Below are positions 17,752 through 25,055 of a DNA stretch of 64,000 bases, piece by piece. The position numbers were made by a program, and so were the translations under genes. Source of the DNA: Sporosarcina gallistercoris (GTDB lineage: Bacteria; Bacillota; Bacilli; Bacillales_A; Planococcaceae); NCBI RefSeq assembly GCF_014836415.1, contig NZ_JACSQY010000001.1, positions 1 through 64,000 of the forward strand, read 5' to 3'. How positions within the stretch are numbered: the first letter of the stretch is position 1; each line of letters begins with the position of its first letter. The notes under the pieces were generated by a model, which worked only from the letters and a program-made list of their open reading frames with translations, had not been told where the DNA came from and did no database searches.

Positions 17752-17812
17752 AAAGTCCTGTCTGACGGAGAAGACAAGGACAGTCCGTCACACCCTCATT
17801 TGAAAGGTGAGT
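17752..17812 (-). promoter_or_regulatory. Attenuator-like leader of yitT gene
   Basis: On the minus strand the leader can form CTCA...TGAG and CACC...GGTG hairpins, then TGACGG...CCGTCA (17790-17763). It ends with GTCCTTGTC / GACAGGAC followed by TTTTTTTG, which is terminator-like. The TGACGG...CCGTCA pairing and the terminator stem share bases, so they exclude each other. This is the layout of a regulated leader (riboswitch or protein-controlled attenuator). I do not recognise a known riboswitch class. Confidence 0.5.
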
Positions 17813-18031
17813 TATGCATCTATTCATTTGCTATTATAACTAGCATACCCTCTGTATGCAATCACATTCCGATTCCCCTCCATATAAGTATTGCAAAAAA
17901 TCGAATTCCATCGTATGCTTCATTAGTTAGAGACGAATAAATGATATGAGAAAACATTTCTTGTAGAAATGCGTCCTACTTACAAAGCAATAAACCGCAC
18001 TTTTGCGGAACCAACTACAGGTGGTGGCACT
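17813..18031. other. Divergent intergenic region
   Basis: The remainder of the gap between yitT and the LCP gene. It must hold promoters for both. An in-frame upstream ATG at 17969 would lengthen the LCP protein by 21 residues but has no ribosome binding site. No other structure was seen. Confidence 0.4.
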
Positions 18032-19024
18032 ATGAACCGTTCGGAACGTCGAACTCGTAAAAAAAAGAAAAAAATCTGGATAATCCTGCTCATATTATTC
18101 CTCCTTATCGGTGGTGCATCTTATTTTTGGTTTGACCAGTTCAAAGCTGGACAATCCTTAGCAGGTGAAAAACCTGGAAATGGCGAAGAAGACATTTTTA
18201 ACGCTCCAGAACCTCAATATGGAGAAATCAATATTTTGCTTTTAGGATCTGACGCACGTCCAGACGAAAATGAAGGACGGTCTGACTCATTAATGATCGG
18301 CCATTACAATCAAGATACAAAAGAATTGAAAACCGTCTCGGTCATGCGCGATATTTACGTAGATATTCCAGGACACGGAAAACATAAGATGAATGCTGCC
18401 TACTCCTTAGGGGGTCCGGAACTTGTGCGACAAACCATCAAAGAAAACTTCGGATTAGATATTCATTATTATGCAGAAGTCAATTTTGACGGATTTCCTA
18501 AGATGGTCGATGTAGTAGCGCCCGACGGCATCGAAGTGGACATCCCATACCGCATGTCACATGGTATTAATATGACGCTAGAACCTGGTGTTCAAAGGCT
18601 TCACGGGGAAGAACTGCTAGGGTATGTACGATTCCGTCATGACAGCAAGAGTGATTTTGGGCGCGTCGAGCGTCAACAGGAAGCCCTAGCTAAGTTAAAA
18701 TCAGAAGCAACTAGTCTGCACAGCTTAATGAGCCTCCCTAAATTATTGGGTATGGCTGATAGTTATGTAAAAACAAATCTCGATAAGAAAACGATGCTTT
18801 CAATTGGGAAAGGGTTGTTGAGTAATAAAGACTCAGGGATTGAGTCTATGCGTTTACCAATTGATGGATCTTTCGACGAAAACCAAAGGATTCCAGGTGT
18901 CGGTCAGGTGTTGACGATCGATTTCGAAGAGAATTCAAAGGCTCTCAATGACTTTTTGTCTTCAGAATCTTCAACTTCCACTTCGACGGATAAAAACAGC
19001 GAGACCAACAACGACACTGAATAA
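18032..19024 (+). CDS. LytR-CpsA-Psr (LCP) family cell-wall glycopolymer ligase
   Basis: A 330-residue type II membrane protein: basic N-terminus (RRTRKKKKK), one membrane helix (about 14-34), then an extracellular LCP domain (about 65-235). Family motifs are visible: NILLLGSDARPDENEGRSDSLM, SVMRDIYVDIPGHGKHKMNAAY, and VRFRHDSKSDFGRVERQQ with the Arg residues that hold the pyrophosphate. LCP enzymes transfer teichoic acid-like polymers from undecaprenyl carriers to peptidoglycan. The tail is Ser/Thr-rich. I start at ATG 18032, behind AGGTGGTGG. Monocistronic, followed by a strong terminator. Confidence 0.9.
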   Translation: MNRSERRTRKKKKKIWIILLILFLLIGGASYFWFDQFKAGQSLAGEKPGNGEEDIFNAPEPQYGEINILLLGSDARPDENEGRSDSLMIGHYNQDTKELKTVSVMRDIYVDIPGHGKHKMNAAYSLGGPELVRQTIKENFGLDIHYYAEVNFDGFPKMVDVVAPDGIEVDIPYRMSHGINMTLEPGVQRLHGEELLGYVRFRHDSKSDFGRVERQQEALAKLKSEATSLHSLMSLPKLLGMADSYVKTNLDKKTMLSIGKGLLSNKDSGIESMRLPIDGSFDENQRIPGVGQVLTIDFEENSKALNDFLSSESSTSTSTDKNSETNNDTE

Positions 19025-19035
19025 GCCAATACTTA

Positions 19036-19072
19036 AAAAGACGTTCAGCCATTTCCGGCTGAACGTCTTTTC
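19036..19072. terminator. Bidirectional terminator
   Basis: A perfect 15-bp stem, AAAAGACGTTCAGCC / GGCTGAACGTCTTTT, with a 6-nt loop. It ends both the LCP transcript and, on the other strand, the helicase operon whose last gene stops at 19071. Confidence 0.88.
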
Positions 19073-19556
19073 AAGGTGTCATCGTTTTAATAATTGCAGT
19101 ATGTTGAGGGAACCGTGCCATCAGCTCTTCTTCAGTGAACAATTTAAAATCCTTAAAGTCGAATCCAGGAGCTACCATACAGCCGACTAGCGCATAATCT
19201 CCCTTTTCAATCATGGATGAACCGAAAATGGTCCCCGCAGGAACAAGTATTTGCGGCCTTTCCCCTTTCTCAATATCCAGTCCTAATTTCACCGCTGAAT
19301 ACGCTCCATCGGTTGAAATCATGTGGACAGTTAGTGCATTCCCATCATGGTAATACCAAATTTCGTCTGATTGGAGCTGATGAAAATGAGAAATTTCACC
19401 ATCCGCTAACATGAAGTAAATACTCGTATAGAGTGGTCTTGTTCCGGAAGAAGTGTCGATTGTGCTTCCAGCTGAAAATGAGCTGGCAAAGCTGCCACCT
19501 TCCGGATGTGGTTCGAGCTGTAATTGTCTTCTCCAATATGCGGCATTACGTTTCAT
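19071..19556 (-). CDS. Cupin, DUF985 family
   Basis: A 161-residue single-domain cupin of the DUF985 (Cupin_5) type. LQLEPHPEGGSFASSF at the start, TSIYFMLADGEISHFHQLQSDEIWYYHDG (about 45-73) and QILVPAGTIFGSSM (about 102-115) are family hallmarks. The HFH and DEIWYYH residues line the putative ligand pocket. Relatives bind sugar-like or nucleotide-like ligands; no confirmed reaction is known to me. It overlaps the end of the upstream gene by 11 nt and is the last gene of the helicase operon, so its product may be functionally tied to it. Confidence 0.82.
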   Translation of the reverse strand: MKRNAAYWRRQLQLEPHPEGGSFASSFSAGSTIDTSSGTRPLYTSIYFMLADGEISHFHQLQSDEIWYYHDGNALTVHMISTDGAYSAVKLGLDIEKGERPQILVPAGTIFGSSMIEKGDYALVGCMVAPGFDFKDFKLFTEEELMARFPQHTAIIKTMTP

Positions 19557-20325
19557 GTACTTTTTCCTCCTTTTTGTTTATGTAACGGTTACGCCAGCTT
19601 GAGCGTTCTTTCGTCATGACCATTTGTTCCAATGTTTCATCCCACTGCTCTGTATAGCTGTTCCAAATTCTCGCAAATAAGGTATCTTGAGTTGTATTAT
19701 GGACGTGAAACTCGAAACAGGGGATTGGAATCTGTTCAACCTTCTCAACTTTCAATACTTGTTCGACGACTCGCTGTCGTTCTGACGTATTTTCCTGTTC
19801 CACGAATGCAGAAAGATGAGTTCGAACTAAATCAGTAGGCAAGTTATTTGTTGACCAGTTACTTGGGTCCTCTTCGTAACGGAAACGATCCTGACTTTCT
19901 TGAAGAGGCTGAGAGTTCTGTACATCCAGGAATTCGTTGTGAAGTGGACTGACTATAAGCACCGTCTCTTCAACTTCCGATTCATGAAGAAGCATCCCCG
20001 TTGTCAATTGGGAAACTCCTAGCTCCGTAACAGACCAGACGTCTTTGTTCACTATGAGTCCTGCCCCTTTCATGATCGAAAGGAGATCTTCAACAAATAA
20101 TAATTCGACTCCGAGCACTTGGGCAAGTTCCTCTGGGTGCTCGATGCTTAGTTGCTGCAAGGTTATCAACATCATTTTCATCAGGACATCCATTTTGGTT
20201 TTCGTAACGGTCTTGTATGAAACGCGGACTTTTTGAGCTGTAAGTGCCCAAGACAAATCCGAGAGAACTTTATTATCCAATGACTGTTGTAATTCCTTAT
20301 GCAATCGTTGTTTTAGCTCATCCAC
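19546..20325 (-). CDS. Uncharacterised helical protein of helicase operon, possible winged helix
   Basis: A 259-residue soluble protein I cannot name. Residues about 60-110 (ALITLQQL..., EELAQVLGVELLFVEDLLSIMKGAGLI, then VWSVTELGVSQLTTG) look like a winged-helix: a recognition-helix-like stretch followed by a beta wing. The C-terminal half is acidic, then basic (RSSWRNRYINKKEEK). It starts with GTG behind AGGAGGGGGG, 21 nt after the helicase stop codon, and overlaps the cupin gene by 11 nt. The tight packing suggests it is a partner of the helicase. Confidence 0.6.
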   Translation of the reverse strand: MDELKQRLHKELQQSLDNKVLSDLSWALTAQKVRVSYKTVTKTKMDVLMKMMLITLQQLSIEHPEELAQVLGVELLFVEDLLSIMKGAGLIVNKDVWSVTELGVSQLTTGMLLHESEVEETVLIVSPLHNEFLDVQNSQPLQESQDRFRYEEDPSNWSTNNLPTDLVRTHLSAFVEQENTSERQRVVEQVLKVEKVEQIPIPCFEFHVHNTTQDTLFARIWNSYTEQWDETLEQMVMTKERSSWRNRYINKKEEKVHET

Positions 20326-20346
20326 GGCGTGGCCCCCCTCCTTTCA

Positions 20347-23300
20347 TTATATAACTGGTGCGGAAAGGGATCGGATACCCCCTTGCCTGCTGATTTCATC
20401 GTAAAGATGCTGGTACATGTCACGAGTTGTTTTCGACTTAGGTCTGTTGATGAACATCTCCGAACTTCCTACAATGATCAGCAATTCTTTTGCCCGGGAT
20501 AGCGCGACATTGAGGCGTCTGTAATCTTTCGCAAACCCGATTTCACCGCTTGCATCTCCGTGATTCCGAACAAAACTTACGATAATGAACTCCATTTCCA
20601 TTCCTTGGAATTTATCGACGGAACCAGTTCTGAAGTCCAGGTGTTCCGTCTGAAGATCCTCTTGAATCATCTGGTTAATGCGTTTGACTTGCTCTCCATA
20701 GAAGCTGATCACGCCAACTTGTTTTTTTGTATCCGCTGGCAGTTTCCCTTGTTCAATGACCTTTCTTGTAGCTTGGTCCAAGTCTTGTATCAAGTTACGA
20801 ATCGTGTCTAGTTCACTTTCGTTGTATCGGCTTGTTCCACCTTTTGGCTTCGCTTCATAGAAATCGGGAGTATTCGGTTGATCCACCCACAGCAAATGAT
20901 CCCCTGATCCTACGAGGTCGGTTTCAAGATGATGGGCTCGTGCTACATCCGAATCAGGCAGCCCACATAGGAGCTCATAGCCATTTTCGTTATAGAAAGG
21001 AGTTATGGACTTCATGATGCGCTCGTGCATTCTGTATTGAATACCTAACATCGTCTTATTTTGTTTTGGCAATGTCCTGAACAATCGTTCAAAGAGTGAC
21101 TCTTTCAAGAGACGCTCCATATCTTTTTTCTGTTCATCATCAGGCATTTCCTCCAAAAACTCTTCCATCGTTTCTTGACCAACCAATGGTGGCAGCTGAT
21201 GATGGTCACCCACAAGCACAATCTTTTTCCCTTTTAGCATCGGGAGCAATAATTCCGGCGGGGTTGCTTTCGAAACTTCATCGATAATGACTAAATCGAA
21301 GACAGGATATTCTTCCACAAATTCTTTACGTGCGGAAGCGACACACGTAGTACCGATTACGTTTGCGTGTTTGACGTATAGTTTTCGAATCTCATCCAAG
21401 TCATAAGGGCTTGCTTCAGACAGCATCTGATGCCATGTATTTTGAACAGATTGGATGACCGGAACGTTTCCTAGTTGCTTCGTCACAAGCTCTAACTGTC
21501 GTTCCACTTCTATTTGCTCTCGGTTATTTTCTTTTATCAGTAGTGCTGGGTCGTTCAACAAAGATTGTTGGAGTGTCTCTTCCTGGGTCCGTCTCTCTGT
21601 TAACATCTTGTCTAGTCCATTCAGTTGTTGACTTTGTTCACTTTCCACTTTGGAGTTGGAGTAGATGGAAGCTTGAATAGTATCCTTTTGTTCACAGGCT
21701 TTTTTAAGGTGTTGCTCTGTTTCTTTCATGGATTTCTCTGTTTCAAGTGCTTCTTGTATAGCTTTGGATATGGCTTCAAGTGACACTTCAGCCTCGCTAA
21801 GAACGACAGCCAAGGTTTCAGGTGACGACGATTCATCACTCAAGTGCTGAACTTCTGACAGATGCCCGTTTAACTGATTAAAACGGATCTGTATATCTTT
21901 CTTGTGAGCCGTTAATGTTGAAAGGTTTTCATTGAAAACTTCTCGGACTCTCTTTTTTATGTCTTCAAATAACAACGTCGTAGATTGTGCTTCTAAAAGA
22001 AACGCAGAAATGAAGTTTTTCCGATCATGCAGAAGCGCCACAGCTTTCGTTAAATTTTCCAGACAATCATAGGATTCCACCGAAAAGGACGTTGTGCTTA
22101 ATATCTTTTTCACATTCGGCTGGACTAAATAACGTCCGACCCGGCTTACCGTTTCCTGGATTGACTGAAGGGAGTGGCGGTTCCGGAATCCCTTTGGTAT
22201 CCGAATACGATTATGGAACTGATGCTCTTCCAAGATTTTTGTAACGGTAGTAATTGCCTTATCGACTCTAGCAACCGTATCAGACCAAGCTGTAAAGCTC
22301 TCTTCTCCGCCTACTTCTTGAATGCGGTCAATTTGACGGATCAGCTCCGTCATCTTGTTATCCAGTTCAGGAGGAGGCACAAACTCAACTTCGTCTAAAA
22401 GATCTTTCAAATCATTTAGCTTCCCTACACTTGTCAACTTAGTGAGGGCTGTTTGATAAGCTTCTATCTGAGCGGAAGTATGCTCAATCGACGTCTGCAA
22501 CTTATTCACTTGAGCGACCATTTTAGTGAGCGACTGGCTCGTTTTCAGCAAGTCGATTCGCTCTTTCAGGTTTGTGCGTTCACGTTCCAGTTCACTCAGA
22601 TTTACAGTGGAAAATCCGGTCAATACGTTCTCTAAGCGTTTGATTTCACTGATTGTTTCCGTTAGTTTTTGCTCAAATAATTTCTTCGCAGCCTCATTTT
22701 TTTCGATTGCGAGTTGCAGTTCTTGTTTTTTGCGATGGAATCCTTTTATTTCCTCTTGAACTGAAAGGAGTTTTTCTTTGTCGTCATTCCATAGCTGCTG
22801 TTGTTCTAGTAACTCAGCTCTCTGCAGAAGAAGCGTTCGGTTTTTTTCACTGAATTCTTCTTCTTGTGACCGAAGAGTTGCTTCAAGCTGACTGTGCTGG
22901 GCAAGTTCGGCTTCCATCGCTTCTAACGTTTGAGTGCGCCAGTGTTCCGCTACGTTCTCTTCTATGAATTTACGACCTTCTTCTTCGATGCTTTCCGTCC
23001 TGCCGTACCGTAAAATCCGGATGTCTGGATTGTGAAGTAGTCTTCCTAATGCATTGTCTACTGCGAGATTCGCTTGAGAGGCGACGAGCGTCCGTAAACC
23101 AGCTTTAACAGCCTGATTGCAAATTTCCGATATGACTGTGGTCTTACCTGTACCAGGCGGCCCTTGGATGACATACAAGTCACTTGCATTCATCGCTCCA
23201 GTGACTGCTTCCTGTTGGAACTCGTTCAAAGAGGTTTCAAAATGCAGGGGTTCCCTACGTTTTGTTATTTTCACAACAGGGCGTTCTTCAAATAAGATCT

Positions 23301-24156
23301 TTTCTAAGTTAGCATTCGCTGCCAGTCCGTCTTGAAGATCTTTGAATCCTCTTCTAAGCCTTCTTACTTGGCTCAGTTCTGCAAAGTTGCTGAAAACGAT
23401 CGATTCGTAATCTTTTCCTTGAAAGCCGGATTTACGGGCACTTTGGATGGCGTTTTTCTTCAGTTCCACGTCAATTCGATTTGTTTTTTTGTCCACATTG
23501 ACGACATTCCCAAGGTCATAAGACACATTAGCGAACTTTGCTGAAAATCCTGTGATCGTTCTCCAAGCCTTACTTGGCAGGCCATCGATCCAAATAGACG
23601 CTTGCCTGAACTCTTCACTTAACGTGACTGATTTTACACGGGCGTGAAGATCTTCAACATCCGCGTTCTTTTCCATAATTCGCAAGTAGCCTTCCCAGCC
23701 ACCAATTCTTTTTTTCACATACTCGGAACGTTCTTCCGCAATCGGAAGCTCGCGTAAAAGTGTTGCGAAATCGATAGGCAATGGAATTCCCGAGCTCTTC
23801 CCTAACTTGAATTTGACAATTGCCCGCAGCCGTCGATTCGTCGCTACAGGTTCCCGCTTGCCGCGCAGATGAAATCCTGTCGCAAGAAATCCATCATTTT
23901 TCACAATGCATTCCAGAACTGGTACACGACCGTCCAACAGATCCTTCAGCTTCAAATTCTCTTCTGGATCAAAGAAAAACGAAAATGCTTGGTTCCCTTG
24001 CTGATTTTCCGGCCTCTTTTCAATATGTACATGGAATGATTTTTGCATAGCAAAAAAAGTGTGTTCGTCTTTGGCGATTTTTTCAATCCCATTCCGAGCA
24101 CTCGTTGTCATCGTCAATTCGCATTTAACCGTCTCTTCAAACGTATGTCGGTTCAT
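20347..24156 (-). CDS. Large SF1 (Upf1/Dna2-like) helicase with long coiled-coil insertion
   Basis: A protein of about 1269 residues. Residues 1-300 are a mainly beta domain of unknown type. The superfamily 1 helicase core follows: Walker A QGPPGTGKTT at about 331-342, motif Ia (TLVASQANLAVDNAL), motif II IDEVSKA at about 957-963, motif III LVGDHHQLPPL, motif IV/V around DKFQGMEMEF, and motif VI YRRLNVALSRAKE at about 1215. Between motif Ia and motif II lies an insertion of about 550-600 residues, mostly predicted coiled coil. Upf1/Dna2-type helicases unwind RNA or DNA 5'-3'. No nuclease domain is visible. The start is probably ATG 24156; a GTG 9 nt upstream is possible. First gene of a three-gene operon. 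Confidence 0.85.
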   Translation of the reverse strand: MNRHTFEETVKCELTMTTSARNGIEKIAKDEHTFFAMQKSFHVHIEKRPENQQGNQAFSFFFDPEENLKLKDLLDGRVPVLECIVKNDGFLATGFHLRGKREPVATNRRLRAIVKFKLGKSSGIPLPIDFATLLRELPIAEERSEYVKKRIGGWEGYLRIMEKNADVEDLHARVKSVTLSEEFRQASIWIDGLPSKAWRTITGFSAKFANVSYDLGNVVNVDKKTNRIDVELKKNAIQSARKSGFQGKDYESIVFSNFAELSQVRRLRRGFKDLQDGLAANANLEKILFEERPVVKITKRREPLHFETSLNEFQQEAVTGAMNASDLYVIQGPPGTGKTTVISEICNQAVKAGLRTLVASQANLAVDNALGRLLHNPDIRILRYGRTESIEEEGRKFIEENVAEHWRTQTLEAMEAELAQHSQLEATLRSQEEEFSEKNRTLLLQRAELLEQQQLWNDDKEKLLSVQEEIKGFHRKKQELQLAIEKNEAAKKLFEQKLTETISEIKRLENVLTGFSTVNLSELERERTNLKERIDLLKTSQSLTKMVAQVNKLQTSIEHTSAQIEAYQTALTKLTSVGKLNDLKDLLDEVEFVPPPELDNKMTELIRQIDRIQEVGGEESFTAWSDTVARVDKAITTVTKILEEHQFHNRIRIPKGFRNRHSLQSIQETVSRVGRYLVQPNVKKILSTTSFSVESYDCLENLTKAVALLHDRKNFISAFLLEAQSTTLLFEDIKKRVREVFNENLSTLTAHKKDIQIRFNQLNGHLSEVQHLSDESSSPETLAVVLSEAEVSLEAISKAIQEALETEKSMKETEQHLKKACEQKDTIQASIYSNSKVESEQSQQLNGLDKMLTERRTQEETLQQSLLNDPALLIKENNREQIEVERQLELVTKQLGNVPVIQSVQNTWHQMLSEASPYDLDEIRKLYVKHANVIGTTCVASARKEFVEEYPVFDLVIIDEVSKATPPELLLPMLKGKKIVLVGDHHQLPPLVGQETMEEFLEEMPDDEQKKDMERLLKESLFERLFRTLPKQNKTMLGIQYRMHERIMKSITPFYNENGYELLCGLPDSDVARAHHLETDLVGSGDHLLWVDQPNTPDFYEAKPKGGTSRYNESELDTIRNLIQDLDQATRKVIEQGKLPADTKKQVGVISFYGEQVKRINQMIQEDLQTEHLDFRTGSVDKFQGMEMEFIIVSFVRNHGDASGEIGFAKDYRRLNVALSRAKELLIIVGSSEMFINRPKSKTTRDMYQHLYDEISRQGGIRSLSAPVI

Positions 24157-24181
24157 TGCCTTCACTTCTTTCGGTCCGTAA

Positions 24182-24215
24182 AAAAAGGTCAGCCATTCGA
24201 AAATGGCTGAACCTG
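24182..24215 (-). terminator. Terminator between the 119-aa gene and helicase gene
   Basis: On the minus strand GGTTCAGCCATT pairs with AATGGCTGACC (one bulge) around TTCG, followed by TTTTTTTACGG. It separates the upstream gene (ending at 24283) from the helicase operon, whose promoter must therefore lie in or after it, very close to the start codon, unless there is read-through. Confidence 0.8.
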
Positions 24216-24282
24216 TTCTTATTCATCATCTGTTATCCATTATAAACGAAAATGGGTGTTGCTGCGAGTGCGAAAAGACATG

Positions 24283-24642
24283 TTATGAAGGTTCGTTTTC
24301 ATCATGGATAGAATCTCGTTCCATTCCAAAGCGGGATTTAGTTTCTTCCATCTCTTGCATGGTGATGACTTTCCGGGTGAATGACTCCAGTGACTCGAGC
24401 TGAATATTGAGTTGTTCCAATTCGCCGCTGTCATAAAACGGTTCTCCCCAATAGGTAGCATTCGTATTAGATGCAGCGAGTAAACGGATCATCTGCATGT
24501 TGACTCCACCAGCGGTATCCTCATCGGAAACAAGTACCTCTTCTGGTGTGTAGTCCGTTTGGTTCACATACAATGTCTTCTGATCTCCTTGAATGTGAGA
24601 CGCTTGTTGCACAAACTCTTCCAGGGATGTTGGTTGGTTCAT
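24283..24642 (-). CDS. Hypothetical acidic protein, 119 aa
   Basis: A soluble acidic protein with no recognised domain. It contains VNQTDYTPEEVLVSDEDTAGGVNMQMIRLLAAS, which may be a short alpha/beta unit, and a helical C-terminus with many Glu, Met and Arg. Strong AAAGGAGGTGG site before ATG at 24642. It lies upstream of the helicase operon on the same strand but a terminator separates them. Confidence 0.6.
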   Translation of the reverse strand: MNQPTSLEEFVQQASHIQGDQKTLYVNQTDYTPEEVLVSDEDTAGGVNMQMIRLLAASNTNATYWGEPFYDSGELEQLNIQLESLESFTRKVITMQEMEETKSRFGMERDSIHDENEPS

Positions 24643-24800
24643 AACGCCACCTCCTTTATGTACTCTTATGAGTCTTCCCTTTTAGGTGGGTGTTGTAAAC
24701 AAGATGGGTTTCATGAGGAGCGATTATTTCTTAATATTTGTTTGAAGTTAGTTTTTGTCATGTAATTGGGAGTGGAGTGCGGTTGGAGTTGCGGTCGCAT
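24643..24800. other. Intergenic stretch without recognised content
   Basis: Between the 119-aa gene and the short tandem repeat. It contains the minus-strand gene's promoter region and G-rich plus-strand sequence (TGGGAGTGGAGTGCGGTTGGAG). No gene with a ribosome binding site was found. Confidence 0.4.
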
Positions 24801-24803
24801 GGA

Positions 24804-24916
24804 TTTTATGAGCGGTTTGTTTTAGTTTATGAGCACTTTCCTTGAGTTATGATCATAATTTTTAAATTATGAGCGATTTTCTAAGTTTATGAGCGTTTTC
24901 CTCGTTTTATGATCAC
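24804..24916. repeat. Tandem degenerate repeat, TTATGAGC unit, 20-21 bp period
   Basis: Six copies of a unit with core TATGAGC (two read TATGATC), beginning at 24807, 24828, 24848, 24868, 24888 and 24908. The spacing is 21, 20, 20, 20 and 20 bp, close to two turns of B-DNA. The bases between are T/C-rich (TTTCCT, TTTTCT). The array lies between two minus-strand genes and does not code for anything. Too short and too degenerate for CRISPR. Confidence 0.8.
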
Positions 24917-24984
24917 ACGGCAGCGTTATAAGACGGTCATTTTCAAAAGTTGGCCATAGAGTAAGCGATAACAATCTTATATCG

Positions 24985-25034
24985 CAAAAAGCTGCTGAGG
25001 GAGACAGTTTTCACTGAATCCTTCAACAGCTTCC
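24985..25034 (-). terminator. Terminator after CocE/NonD hydrolase gene
   Basis: A long minus-strand hairpin, AAGCTGTTGAAGGA...TCCCTCAGCAGCTT with an inner CAGT/ACTG stem, followed by TTTGCG. It ends the BCCT-hydrolase operon. Confidence 0.8.
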
Positions 25035-25055
25035 TTGGTAGTAATCTCCGTTACA

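Noticed and set aside
24804..24916. Possible CRISPR array (regular short repeats)
   Set aside because: Units are 7-12 bp, degenerate and 20-21 bp apart; CRISPR repeats are longer, near-identical and separated by unique spacers of about 30 bp. No cas gene nearby.
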